Shown here piece by piece: positions 42,196 through 51,363 of a stretch of 64,000 bases of DNA. The position numbers and the translations under genes were made by a program. Source of the stretch: Paenibacillus macerans (GTDB taxonomy: Bacteria > Bacillota > Bacilli > Paenibacillales > Paenibacillaceae); assembly GCF_900454495.1 (NCBI RefSeq), contig NZ_UGSI01000001.1, positions 4,404,501-4,468,500 of the forward strand, written 5' to 3'. Each line of letters opens with the position of its first letter. The first letter of the stretch is position 1. The notes beneath the pieces were generated by a model. The model was not told the DNA's origin. It did no database searches and saw only the letters and a program-made list of their open reading frames with translations.

Positions 42196-42322
42196 GCCTC
42201 CCCCCCGCGGCTGCGCCTTCCTGATCGTCAAGCACCGTTGGTGGTTTTGAGCCGAAATTCCCTATAAGTTAAACATCGGTATAAACAGTATGATCATACA
42301 GCAGCACGGCAAACGAAGGCAA

Positions 42323-42399
42323 CAAGTCAAGTCAAGTCAAGTCAAGTCAAGTTAAGTTAAGTTAAGTCAGGTCGAGTCAAGTCAAGTCAAGTCGAGTCA
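42323..42399. repeat. Pentanucleotide tandem repeat (AAGTC)n
   Basis: About fifteen copies of AAGTC and its variants AAGTT and GAGTC follow one another, ending 36 bp from the pilB stop. Confidence 0.9.
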
Positions 42400-42434
42400 C
42401 AACCAATTCACTCTCCGCCTCAATCGGCCCATTG

Positions 42435-44096
42435 TCATCTCTCTTCTTCCGCTTCGCGGATAATTTCCTGAAGGGTGGTGTGTCCCTTCAGCACTTTTCC
42501 AATACCGTCCGCCAACAAGGTGGTCATGCCCGTTTCGCGCGCCAGCCTCCGCAGTTCCTTTGCGGATTTTCCGCTTGCGATCCCGGAGCGCAGCTCGTCG
42601 CCGACAAACAGCACTTCATGCACTGCCATCCGGCCCCGGTAACCGCTTTTTCCGCAAGCGGCGCAGCCCGTTCCGCGATACAGCTTGTCCGCTTTGAAGC
42701 CCAAACGCTCAAGGTATAGAAGCTCCTGCATATCCGGCGCGTATCCGGTTTTGCAATCGGGGCAAACGCAGCGGACCAGCCGTTGGGCGACGACTCCGAT
42801 CAGCGAGGAGGCGATCAAGTGCGGCTCGATCCCCATCTCCCGCAGCCGGACGACCGCGCCGACCGTATCGCTTGTATGCAGCGCCGATAACACGAGCTGG
42901 CCGGTTAATGAAGCGCGGATGGCGATTTCCGCGGTTTCCGGATCGGGGATCTCCCCAACCATGATAACGTTCGGATCCTGCCGCAAAATCGAGCGAAGGC
43001 CTTTGGCGAACGTTAATCCGGCCGCGGGATAAACCTGCATCTGATTAACGCCGTCAAGTATGTATTCCACAGGGTCTTCGAGCGTGATCACGCTCGTCTC
43101 TTCGCGGTTCAGATGCTGCAACACGGAGTAAAGGGTCGCCGTTTTCCCGCTCCCCGCCGGCCCCGCCAGCAAAATCATGCCACGCCGCTTTCCGGCCATG
43201 CGCCGGAACAATTCGAGATTTTCCCCGGTCATGCCCAGCTTGTCCAGACTTTGTATCCCTCCGGATGGGTCAAACAGCCGCATCACGATTTGTTCCCCGT
43301 GTACCGTCGGCAGCGATGACAGGCGGACATCGATCGGTTTGCCGCCGACCGACAGCTTGATGCGTCCGCTTTGAGGCAACCTGTGTTCTTCAATGTTCAA
43401 ATGGGCCAAAATTTTCAGCCGGGCGGTGATGACGCTCTGCATCGATTTCGGAATGGAGCGCCCTTTGCGCAGTTGTCCGTCCACGCGGTAGCGGACCGTC
43501 AGTTGGGCGTCCATCGGATCGACATGGATATCGCTGGCGCCAAGGCGCACCGCCTGTTCGATCATTTGCTGAACGAGGCGGACTACCGGGGAGTCTTCGT
43601 CCAGTATCATCGAGTCTTCCACCTCGATCTGGCTGCTCCCCGCCCCTTCGTGCCCGGAATCCTGCTGCCCGTACAGCCGGGCGATCCCCCGCTGCAGTTC
43701 CCCCCTTGAAATAATAGCCGGTTCGATCGTAAAACCAGTGCTTATCCGCAAGTCTTCAATAACGAATAAATCCAGGGGATCGGCCATGGCGACCATTAGC
43801 TTCCGGCCGTCCACGCGAATCGGCAGCACCTGGTGCCGCTTGGCCATCTGCTCCGAAACGACCTCGGTCAATTTGGGGTCGGTCTCAAGCCTTGCCAAGG
43901 TGGCGTGCGGGATGCCAAGCTGAAATTCCAGCGCCTCGATGAGCTGATGCTCGGTCAGGACCCCCTGCTCCAGCAGCACATCGCCGAGCTTTTTGCGGGA
44001 ACGCCGCTGCTCTTCCAGCGCGGTTTGCAGCTGCGCTTCCGTAATCATGCCGGATTCCAGAAGAAGTTCACCCAATCTTTTTTTGATTGTGTACAT
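42435..44096 (-). CDS. Type IV pilus/type II secretion assembly ATPase (PilB/GspE)
   Basis: The 553-residue protein has MshEN-type N-terminal domains (RLGELLLESGMITEAQLQTA and KLGDVLLEQGVLTEHQLIEA), Walker A GPAGSGKTATLYS, the His box LSALHTSDT, and a tetracysteine zinc site (CVCPDC and CAACGKSGYRGR). It would power pilin polymerisation. The Walker B region reads MVGEIPDPETAEIA, where the family almost always has GEIRD; the Arg is replaced by Pro. The rest of a pilus operon (pilC, pilT, pilins) is not adjacent. The ATG follows GATGGGGTAAGCC. Confidence 0.92.
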   Translation of the reverse strand: MYTIKKRLGELLLESGMITEAQLQTALEEQRRSRKKLGDVLLEQGVLTEHQLIEALEFQLGIPHATLARLETDPKLTEVVSEQMAKRHQVLPIRVDGRKLMVAMADPLDLFVIEDLRISTGFTIEPAIISRGELQRGIARLYGQQDSGHEGAGSSQIEVEDSMILDEDSPVVRLVQQMIEQAVRLGASDIHVDPMDAQLTVRYRVDGQLRKGRSIPKSMQSVITARLKILAHLNIEEHRLPQSGRIKLSVGGKPIDVRLSSLPTVHGEQIVMRLFDPSGGIQSLDKLGMTGENLELFRRMAGKRRGMILLAGPAGSGKTATLYSVLQHLNREETSVITLEDPVEYILDGVNQMQVYPAAGLTFAKGLRSILRQDPNVIMVGEIPDPETAEIAIRASLTGQLVLSALHTSDTVGAVVRLREMGIEPHLIASSLIGVVAQRLVRCVCPDCKTGYAPDMQELLYLERLGFKADKLYRGTGCAACGKSGYRGRMAVHEVLFVGDELRSGIASGKSAKELRRLARETGMTTLLADGIGKVLKGHTTLQEIIREAEEER

Positions 44097-44308
44097 GGCT
44101 TACCCCATCTCCATGGAAAATTTATTATGTTTTTTCTTTATGAGCTGCATGCACGAAATTCCGCAGCAAAACCAGTCCTTAAGTCCTAATAGTTACGATT
44201 ATAAACCTTTCAATTATCGGGCGCTATCATTCGATAGTATATTATACCTATTTCCGATGGCATCGTTCCTAGTAAACAAGGGCATATTGCAACGTACGGC
44301 AGTGGCTT

Positions 44309-44377
44309 AAAAAAAGCCGCCCCCGGAATGGAACCGCCCCATCAAAAGGGGCCTGTTCACAAACCGGGAGCGGCTTT
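44309..44377 (-). terminator. Terminator of the cystine symporter gene
   Basis: On the minus strand AAAAGCCGCTCCCGGTTTG pairs with the distal CATTCCGGGGGCGGCTTTTT. A second inner hairpin (GGCCCC/GGGGC type) lies in the loop, and the T run follows. It lies 14 bp after the symporter stop. Confidence 0.8.
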
Positions 44378-44390
44378 TATCAGCGCTATA

Positions 44391-45782
44391 TTACGCCTGC
44401 ACGGCATCCAGATCAACCGAGCGCTTGAACGCTTCGGGGTCGTTTTCGCCAAGAATTTTGCCGGTGATGACGCCGGCGGCGATGGAGTCGTTGACGTTCA
44501 GCGCCGTCCGTCCCATATCGATGAGCGGTTCGACGGAGATAAGCAGACCCGCCAGGGCGACCGGCAAGTTCATCGTCGATAGCACGATGAGCGAAGCGAA
44601 GGTCGCGCCCCCGCCGACGCCGGCAACGCCGAACGAACTGATGACGACGACCAGGATCAGCGTCAGGATGAAATCCCAGCTCGCCGGATTAATCCCGACG
44701 GTCGGGGCGATCATGACGGCCAGCATCGCCGGATAAATTCCGGCGCAGCCGTTTTGCCCGATCGTCGCTCCGAAAGAGGCCGACAGGTTGGCCACCCCTT
44801 CCGGTACGCCCAGGCGCTTCGTTTGCGTCTCGACGTTAAGCGGAATCGTGGCGGCGCTGGAGCGCGACGTGAAGGCGAACACCAGCGTTGGCAGCACCTT
44901 GCGCACATACTGTACCGGGTTGTACCCGAACAGGGCCAGCAGGATCAAATGGATGATGAACATGACGATAAGAGCTACGTAAGACGCGCCCACGAACTTG
45001 ATCAGCTTGAGGATTTCCTCCGCGCTGGTCGTTGCCGTCACGTTCGTGATTAACGCCAAAATCCCGTACGGGGTCAATCGCAGCACCAGCGTAACGATCC
45101 GCATGACGACCGCGTAAACGGCATCCACCATTTTGCGGAATGTATCGGCCTGCTCCGGTTTTTTCTTATCCAAACCAAGTACGGCCACCCCGATGAAAGC
45201 GGAGAAAATGACGACCGCCAGCGTTGAAGTGCTGCGCGCTCCGGTCATGTCCGCAAACGGGTTTGTCGGGATAAAGTCCAGCATCTGCTGCGGAATCGTT
45301 TTATCCGCCACATCGCCGAGACGCTCCTCAAGCGCCGCGCCGCGTTGTTGTTCGCGTTCGCCGGCCTGAATTTCGATCGCCTTCAGATCGAAACTAAGGC
45401 TCGTCACGATGCTGACCGTGGCGGCGATCGCCGTTGTAATCAGCAGCACGGCGATAATCAGGGCGCTCATTTTCCCGAGGTTTTGTCTCCCTTTCAATTT
45501 CATGATGGCGGAAATGATCGACACCATGATCAGCGGGATGACCACCATTTGCAGCAGCCCGACATAACCGCGGCCCACCAGGTTAAACCAGTCGCTGGAC
45601 CCGGAAATAACGTCCGAGCCCGCCCCGTACGCCCACTGGAGGATGACCCCGAACACAAGCCCGAGCCCAAGTCCGGTAAACACCCGTTTTGTAAAAGAAA
45701 CATGCTTCTTCTGCATCCAGACCAATAGGCCGATCAGAACCAGCATAACAACTACGTTAATGATGATACGCAAGGTATCCAT
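44391..45782 (-). CDS. L-cystine / dicarboxylate:cation symporter family protein (TcyP-like)
   Basis: The 463-residue membrane protein belongs to the DAACS/SDF family, with the re-entrant serine-rich loop TSRSSAATIPLNVETQTKRLGVPEG and the helical core ATIGQNGCAGIYPAMLAVMIAP. It is closest in layout to TcyP, a Na+-coupled L-cystine importer of Bacillus. Substrate is inferred from family likeness. The ATG has AGGAGGAGAG 8 nt upstream. It is a single-gene unit with its own terminator. Confidence 0.88.
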   Translation of the reverse strand: MDTLRIIINVVVMLVLIGLLVWMQKKHVSFTKRVFTGLGLGLVFGVILQWAYGAGSDVISGSSDWFNLVGRGYVGLLQMVVIPLIMVSIISAIMKLKGRQNLGKMSALIIAVLLITTAIAATVSIVTSLSFDLKAIEIQAGEREQQRGAALEERLGDVADKTIPQQMLDFIPTNPFADMTGARSTSTLAVVIFSAFIGVAVLGLDKKKPEQADTFRKMVDAVYAVVMRIVTLVLRLTPYGILALITNVTATTSAEEILKLIKFVGASYVALIVMFIIHLILLALFGYNPVQYVRKVLPTLVFAFTSRSSAATIPLNVETQTKRLGVPEGVANLSASFGATIGQNGCAGIYPAMLAVMIAPTVGINPASWDFILTLILVVVISSFGVAGVGGGATFASLIVLSTMNLPVALAGLLISVEPLIDMGRTALNVNDSIAAGVITGKILGENDPEAFKRSVDLDAVQA

Positions 45783-46034
45783 ACAACGTCTCTCCTCCTC
45801 AAAATAGTACAAAGTATCGTAATACCGTCCGGAAGATATGGAGCCGGCAACAATTTACAGACGTTATAATATCATAAACACGACTATTTTGATAGGAATA
45901 ATTTTTCCAGGTAATGTTATCAATTAAATTCAGTCCGCTTACAAAGGCGGACAGGCATAGTATATGCATTCAATGTGGTCCTGAATCATTTCCCCCTCTT
46001 GCCTCTCTCCTTTCTTTTTCAACTTCTAGCATCT
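45783..46034. other. Gap between MATE and symporter genes
   Basis: This interval contains the leftward symporter promoter region (TTATAATATC near 45865-45875). GTCCGC-N8-GCGGAC (45931-45952), a weak hairpin, lies some 80 bp after the MATE stop and may end the cluster transcript. No gene is seen. Confidence 0.4.
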
Positions 46035-47432
46035 CTAAAAGGGTACATATCCCGGCGGCTTTTCCCGCTCAATGAGGCTCATGCTTTCCCAGCGGCGCGA
46101 TTTCCACCTCAGCCGGAGCAAAATTGTTTTCACCCACTCATCCGCGATAAACGCGGCATACACGCCGACCATGCCCCAGCCCCAATACACGCCCAGCACA
46201 TAGGAGAGGGAAACACTGACGAGCCAGACCGACGCGACGCTGATATAGACCGGAACCTTGACATCGCCCGCGGCGCGCAGCGCATTGATAAGAATAAGGT
46301 TCCCGGCGCGCCCGGCCTCCAGCAACACCGCAAGCCATAATAAATGAACCGTAAGCCGGATCGTGTCCCCATGGCTGGTGAACAAACCGACCAGAAAACC
46401 CGAGCATGAAGCGATCAGCAGGGCCGAACCCGCGGAAACGAGCGCAGCGAGCCAGGCGTAATTTTTTCCGCGTTTGTAGGCTTCATCATAAAGCTTGCCG
46501 CCGATGTATCTGCCGATCATGATCTCCGTGCCTAAAGCCAAAGACAACGTAAACAAATTGTTGAACATCCCGAGATTTTGCGCGTATATTTTGGCCGATA
46601 AGGCCTGGGTTCCCAAAAGGGCGATAAACGAAGTGATGCAGATTTGCGCCATGGTGGAAAAGAAGCTTTCCCCCGCCGTCGGGATGCCGATTTTAAACAA
46701 TCCTCCGGCATGTGCCCGAACGTCCTCTATCCGCATTCCCTTTATCCGCCACTTGAAATCCGTCCTGGCCTTTAACATGATGAAGAGAAGCGCCAGGCCG
46801 GCCATCCGCGACAGCACAGTTGACAAGGCTACCCCCGAAACTCCCGAAAAAGGCGAGCCGAGGGAGCCGTACAGGACGGCGAAATTTCCGCCCAAATTAA
46901 CGGCGTTCACTCCCAAGGCGACGTACATGGTGACGCGCGTAAATCCGTAGCTCCGCATAATGGTCGATAAAGTGAGCCGGACCGCCTCGGCAAACACAAA
47001 TCCTCCGGTGATCATCAGGTACGTCCATGCCGAAGGCGCAAGCTCCTTCGGGAGATTCATCCATCCAAAGATCAGGCGGCCGCCTCCCAGCAGCAGCAAA
47101 CTGACCAGCAGCCCAAACAGCAAATTGAGCACGATGGCTACCGAAACCACCTCCAGCGCGGACTTATTCCGGCCCGCCCCCAGGCTCTGGGAGATCAGCA
47201 CGCTCGTACCCGCGGACACAACATTGAACATCAAATTCACAAAAAACAGAATTTGATTCGCCACGCCGACAGCCGTCATCGCTTCTTCGGAAAACCGGCT
47301 CAGCATCAACGTATCGATGTTCCCCATCAGCATGCCGAGCAGCATTTCGATAAAAATAGGCCAGGTCAAAGCAAATAACGTAAGCTTGTTTGCTTTCTTC
47401 TTCTCCAACCCTCTCACCCGCGTCTTTCGCAT
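46035..47432 (-). CDS. MATE-family efflux transporter
   Basis: The 465-residue protein has twelve predicted membrane helices in two homologous halves, beginning LTWPIFIEMLLGMLMGNIDTLMLSRFS and with VSAGTSVLISQSLGAG in the first half. MATE proteins export organic cations, drugs or natural products using Na+ or H+. It lies 60 bp downstream of the AroA-like gene in the same direction and is the fifth gene of the DUF1611/FrhB/AroA-like cluster, so it may export that cluster's product. This role is inference from position. Confidence 0.92.
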   Translation of the reverse strand: MRKTRVRGLEKKKANKLTLFALTWPIFIEMLLGMLMGNIDTLMLSRFSEEAMTAVGVANQILFFVNLMFNVVSAGTSVLISQSLGAGRNKSALEVVSVAIVLNLLFGLLVSLLLLGGGRLIFGWMNLPKELAPSAWTYLMITGGFVFAEAVRLTLSTIMRSYGFTRVTMYVALGVNAVNLGGNFAVLYGSLGSPFSGVSGVALSTVLSRMAGLALLFIMLKARTDFKWRIKGMRIEDVRAHAGGLFKIGIPTAGESFFSTMAQICITSFIALLGTQALSAKIYAQNLGMFNNLFTLSLALGTEIMIGRYIGGKLYDEAYKRGKNYAWLAALVSAGSALLIASCSGFLVGLFTSHGDTIRLTVHLLWLAVLLEAGRAGNLILINALRAAGDVKVPVYISVASVWLVSVSLSYVLGVYWGWGMVGVYAAFIADEWVKTILLRLRWKSRRWESMSLIEREKPPGYVPF

Positions 47433-47492
47433 TGAATGTATTCATAATCCGATCGTACGAGCGAGGCTGCCGAACCCCAAACGTTCTCTCGG

Positions 47493-48875
47493 CTAAACCA
47501 GTATCTCGATGTCGGCAAATTGGGACAAGTCCTTCAAGAAGCTTGGATAAGAAACGGAAATGCAGCCGCAATTCCGGATGACGGAGGGTGCTTCCAGACT
47601 GCTGGCCAACACCGCCGCCATCATCGCGATGCGATGGTCTCCACAGCTGTCCACGACCGCTGGCTGCAGCGGCCCGCTCCCGGCCCCGACCACCTTGATT
47701 TGATCGCGGTCAGACGCGGCGTCCACTCCAAATTGCACCAAGGCTTTGGCTGTAGTATCCAGCCGGTTGGTATCTTTATCCTTTAAGTCGCCGCAATCCT
47801 TAATGATGGAGACCCCGGAGGCAAAGGCGGAAATGGCCGCCAGCAAGGGCACTTCATCGATCAGGCTTTGGATGAGCTCCACTCCTTCGGTTTGTCCCGC
47901 AGCGGGGAGGGGCCCCGGACGGCAGCAAATATCGGCCACAGGCTCATTTGAAGCCAGCATCCGGCAGTTCTCCAGGGTTACATGAACTCCTCGCTCCCTT
48001 AGAACGTTCACATAGCCCAGCCTGGTCGGGTTTGCTCCGACATCGTTGATCTTCAAGTCCCCCTTCTCCTCATTCCGGCGGATTGCATAGGCGGTTAATA
48101 AGTAAGCGGCTGACGAAATGTCCCCGGGGACCTGCACCTCCTTGCCGGCAAAAGGCCTACCGCCCGTAATGGAGGTAACCTGACCATTGGTGACGATATC
48201 GATGCCGAAATACCGCATCAGTCTCTCCGTATGGTCGCGGCTTTGGCATTGCTGCCGATACTGGGTCGTTCCGTCGGCAAACAGGCCGGCGAACAGAACG
48301 GCGGATTTTTCCTGAGCGCTTGGCACGGTTGCGTCAACTTCGATCGCTCTTAAAGGATAGGTTCCGGTAATTTTGATCGGAAGGGTTCCCTCCCGCTCGA
48401 GATATTTGATTTCAGCCCCCATCTCCATCAGAGGTTTCACCACCCAATCCATCGGCCGCTTTGACAGCAGCCGGTTCCCCGACAATTCCGCCGAAAATGC
48501 GCTGCCTGCAAGCAGCGACATTAATAATCGCGCCGACGTAGCCGTATTGCCGATATCAAGTTTCCCGCCCGGCGGCCGCAAGCCGGTCAACCCCACGCCG
48601 TCAATCCACAAGTCTTCACCGTCCCAGACCAGCTTCACGCCGAGAAGCCGCAAGGCACGTATACAGCTCCATGTATCGGCCGACCTTAATATATTGCGGA
48701 CCACTCCTCTGCCCTCGGCTATAGCGTTTAAAACGATGGCCCGCTGGGAAATCGACTTGTCGCCCGGCAGCTTGGCAAATACAAAATCTTGCCGCTTGCG
48801 GTTGGACTTGACCCGAATATCGAAGTTTCGCGGATACTTATTTAAGCCGATTGGCATTTTCCATTCCGATCCCAC
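47493..48875 (-). CDS. Divergent EPSP-synthase-like enolpyruvyl transferase
   Basis: The 460-residue protein has the two-domain EPT fold, with LPGDKSISQRAIVLNAIAEG (Lys40, Ser41, Arg45), SAQEKSAVLFAGL, SRDHTERLMRYFGI, LIDEVPLLAAISAFA and GDHRIAMMAAVLA. Key family motifs are changed: GNxGTxxR reads GNTATSAR (109-116) and RxKESDR reads KDKDTNR, so the usual acidic and glycine positions differ. This suggests enolpyruvyl (or related) transfer to a substrate other than shikimate-3-phosphate. The GTG start has a perfect GAGGTGATC upstream and overlaps the FrhB-like gene by 38 bp, indicating coupled translation. No aro genes are nearby. Confidence 0.85.
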   Translation of the reverse strand: MGSEWKMPIGLNKYPRNFDIRVKSNRKRQDFVFAKLPGDKSISQRAIVLNAIAEGRGVVRNILRSADTWSCIRALRLLGVKLVWDGEDLWIDGVGLTGLRPPGGKLDIGNTATSARLLMSLLAGSAFSAELSGNRLLSKRPMDWVVKPLMEMGAEIKYLEREGTLPIKITGTYPLRAIEVDATVPSAQEKSAVLFAGLFADGTTQYRQQCQSRDHTERLMRYFGIDIVTNGQVTSITGGRPFAGKEVQVPGDISSAAYLLTAYAIRRNEEKGDLKINDVGANPTRLGYVNVLRERGVHVTLENCRMLASNEPVADICCRPGPLPAAGQTEGVELIQSLIDEVPLLAAISAFASGVSIIKDCGDLKDKDTNRLDTTAKALVQFGVDAASDRDQIKVVGAGSGPLQPAVVDSCGDHRIAMMAAVLASSLEAPSVIRNCGCISVSYPSFLKDLSQFADIEILV

Positions 48876-50070
48876 GCGCGATCACCTCATCGTCCGACAT
48901 GATTTTGGAGTATCCGGCATCCGCTCCGGAGGGCAAGGGGATGATGCGGGTACTCGTTGCCGCGTAGCTGCGGTAGCGCTGGCGTTTGCGTTCAAGGCCC
49001 AGATTATTCTCGAAAACGTAAGGATACAGTTCGATATAGCTTTTCTCCCGCGCCAGCCGAATCAGCCTGCTCCCCGTTTCCGTGCGAATCATGACCGTCG
49101 AGGCCGGTTTTGAAGGTTTCCCCGTTTTGCTGGAATCGAATATATTGGGATCTCCATCGGCAATCGAAATGTCGGCGATCCCCGACCACCAATCCGGACA
49201 GGTCAGGCACCGGAAGGTTTTAAATTTCTTAAACTCTTCCACAAGCCGGTAAAACGGCAAAGCATGCGTTGTCCCGTCTTTGGTCTTCACGACGAATTTC
49301 CCCGGATATTCGCCGTCGCGGTAACGCATGTAAACCACGTCCTCCAAATCCAGGTTCAATATGTCGGTGATCAGATGTTCGGTACCGGCCCTGGTCGTGC
49401 TGGATGCGCAACCCAATTCCAGCGTGAAGGCGATTTTGCCGGCCAGCCGGGCGGCCTCCGCATTCCCTTCGAGATTCAGCAATTTTTGCACCCCCTGGAT
49501 CTGGCAAGGCATTCCGATCACGCCGATTTTTTCGAATCGCGGGTCCTTCAATAGCTCGAGGTTAGGAGTCAAGCAGTAACTGGACTGGGCGCATTCGAGC
49601 ACCTTGTCTATCGAATCCGTAATATATGCCTTTGGGATCCAGGGACGCTCTTCGTCCCGTCCCGCAACAATTACCGCATCCGCCAGCCGCTCTTCCAAAG
49701 CCGTAATGGCCAGTACAGTTCCCGCTCCCCCGGCCGCCGCTTTGCCGACGATCTCGCGGTCAGTCGCAGCCAACTGGTAGACTCCTTGATGAATGCCTAC
49801 CCAGCGCTCCTCCTCCGTCCGGTTTCTTCCGAAAATCCGCAGCTCCGATTGCTTCGTCCCGGTGTCGTATCCCGGGCAAACCTCGGAGCATAAATTGCAA
49901 TCCCGGCAAATGTCCGCGGCCTCCCCCGGATTCGCCCGGAATACGGGCAGGGGAGCGGCGCTATCGCTCATGGCCAGCAGTTCACGGGGACACGCCGCGA
50001 CGCAAAGGCTGCATGAGGTGCACAGATCCTGATCGAGAATGTTCTCCTTTAAATTTAAGAATGATGCCAT
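48838..50070 (-). CDS. FrhB-like flavin/iron-sulfur oxidoreductase
   Basis: The 410-residue protein begins with two [4Fe-4S] ferredoxin motifs (CTSCSLCVAACP and CRDCNLCSEVCPGYD) and continues as the coenzyme F420 hydrogenase/dehydrogenase beta-subunit family (GAGTVLAITALEE, IGMPCQIQGVQKLL, CLTCPDWWSGIADISIADGD). These proteins move electrons between ferredoxin-type donors and a flavin to reduce a substrate. The ATG has AGGAGG 7 nt upstream. It overlaps the AroA-like gene and follows the second DUF1611-like gene after 125 bp, a gap that contains a perfect LacI-type palindrome. The substrate is unknown. Confidence 0.85.
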   Translation of the reverse strand: MASFLNLKENILDQDLCTSCSLCVAACPRELLAMSDSAAPLPVFRANPGEAADICRDCNLCSEVCPGYDTGTKQSELRIFGRNRTEEERWVGIHQGVYQLAATDREIVGKAAAGGAGTVLAITALEERLADAVIVAGRDEERPWIPKAYITDSIDKVLECAQSSYCLTPNLELLKDPRFEKIGVIGMPCQIQGVQKLLNLEGNAEAARLAGKIAFTLELGCASSTTRAGTEHLITDILNLDLEDVVYMRYRDGEYPGKFVVKTKDGTTHALPFYRLVEEFKKFKTFRCLTCPDWWSGIADISIADGDPNIFDSSKTGKPSKPASTVMIRTETGSRLIRLAREKSYIELYPYVFENNLGLERKRQRYRSYAATSTRIIPLPSGADAGYSKIMSDDEVIARGIGMENANRLK

Positions 50071-50090
50071 GTACATTCCTCCTATAACCA

Positions 50091-50102
50091 GCAAACGTTT
50101 GC
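50091..50102. promoter_or_regulatory. Perfect LacI-type operator inside the DUF1611/AroA-like cluster
   Basis: GCAAACGTTTGC is a perfect palindrome of the LacI/GalR type, 20 bp before the FrhB-like start codon. Similar sites occur in front of the maltodextrin genes (56316, 56442, 56669, 59015, 60321). It implies separate control of the frhB-aroA-MATE part. Confidence 0.65.
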
Positions 50103-50195
50103 ACAAAAAGGTGAGCGGACGACCATCTCCGGATATTTTCGCGGCAATCCGCTCGGGTTGGACGAAGGCGCTTTACGCCAAACTGTTTATTGGTT

Positions 50196-51341
50196 TCAAA
50201 ATCCGGCATGTTCCCATTGACCCCTCGCTCTGTCCAACTTCAGCAGCCATTCTTTGATTCGGGCCGCATCCTCGATGAACTCCGTCCAAACGGCGAATTT
50301 GCTCCGCAGGCCGTCCTTGCGCCGCTCCCGTAATTCCCGGTCGAACACTTGGTACCGCCCGTAGGATGTCTCCATTTTGTCCGGCAGCAGCAGGGCTGCG
50401 GGGGGAGTGGAGTAAATCGACAAAAGCTGGATCGCCGCTTCGATTTGCGCATCGTCTTCGTAACCGACAATCAGCAAATTGTATTGCGGATCAAAGGCCT
50501 GCAGCATCGCAAAGCGTACCGAGTTAAAGACGAGATTCGTCGTCGGCAAAATCGAGCTTTGCCCGGCCATGACGATCCATTCCATCCCGTCCCGCTCCGC
50601 CTGATGCGCCACCGCATCGATGTAATACGGGTATTTCTCCAAAGATTGATGCGCCAAAAATTTGAAAATATCCCCTTCCGGCTGCCCGAAGAGAAAACCT
50701 GTCGGTTCGGTGATCAGAGCCGCGGCAGGAATCCCGGATTTTCTGAATTCCCGGTATAAATTCATCTGCGCCGTAAACTTGCCGATACAGCCTCTCGTAG
50801 CAAAAACGCCAACGCGCTTAATCCGCTTCGGCGCGGCAAACATCAGCGCTTCATTCTTGAACTGCTTCAAATAATTTTCGATCCGCGTACCGCTGGTGTC
50901 GAATTTGCGGTCGAGCTCGTCTAAAAGCTGCCGGCTAAAGCCATCCCCTACTTCAATGCTGATCCGTTGATCATGGATCCAGTCAATGGTATCGGCATCG
51001 TAAATTTCGTGGACGCTGACGACCTTAATCCCTTTGGCGGCAGCGCTGCGCACGAGTTCCCTCCACCGCACCGCCAGGTTATGCTCCTCCAACACGCCTT
51101 TGTTCCCCCCAAAGGAGGTCCCCGGATCATTCAGGATCAAGGTGTCGGCCTGATCCAACCCCTCTTCCATAGAACGATGAATAGGAATGCCGCAAGCCTG
51201 CCCTTCCACAACCTGGCCCGCGTCTTCACCGGAATGAAACACGAAATCGATTACGGACACAATTTGGAAGTCCAATAAATCGCGGAAACGGATCAGCCCT
51301 TGCGTAATTTTGTTAAAAGGGTACAAGGCGACCTTTTTCAT
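50196..51341 (-). CDS. DUF1611-like P-loop protein, second paralogue
   Basis: The 381-residue protein has a Rossmann-like N-terminal half (KVALYPFNKITQG, then VIDFVFHSGEDAGQV, GIPI, LILNDPGTSFGG) and a C-terminal P-loop domain with ATRGCIGKFT (181-190), TEPTGFLFGQPEGDI and VMAGQSSILP, the layout of DUF1611. A known DUF1611 member, DgcN, is a D-glutamate N-acetyltransferase; this sequence is distant. It is a tandem paralogue of the gene just upstream, with identical N-terminal phrases. The ATG has AAAGGAGG 7 nt upstream and lies 22 bp after the stop of the first copy. Function unknown. Confidence 0.8.
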   Translation of the reverse strand: MKKVALYPFNKITQGLIRFRDLLDFQIVSVIDFVFHSGEDAGQVVEGQACGIPIHRSMEEGLDQADTLILNDPGTSFGGNKGVLEEHNLAVRWRELVRSAAAKGIKVVSVHEIYDADTIDWIHDQRISIEVGDGFSRQLLDELDRKFDTSGTRIENYLKQFKNEALMFAAPKRIKRVGVFATRGCIGKFTAQMNLYREFRKSGIPAAALITEPTGFLFGQPEGDIFKFLAHQSLEKYPYYIDAVAHQAERDGMEWIVMAGQSSILPTTNLVFNSVRFAMLQAFDPQYNLLIVGYEDDAQIEAAIQLLSIYSTPPAALLLPDKMETSYGRYQVFDRELRERRKDGLRSKFAVWTEFIEDAARIKEWLLKLDRARGQWEHAGF

Positions 51342-51363
51342 GGAGCTACCTCCTTTCGTGCCG

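Noticed and set aside
47493..48875. Housekeeping aroA
   Set aside because: Several invariant motifs are altered, no aromatic-pathway genes are adjacent, and it is translationally coupled to an FrhB-like gene. This is a judgement from motifs, not proof.
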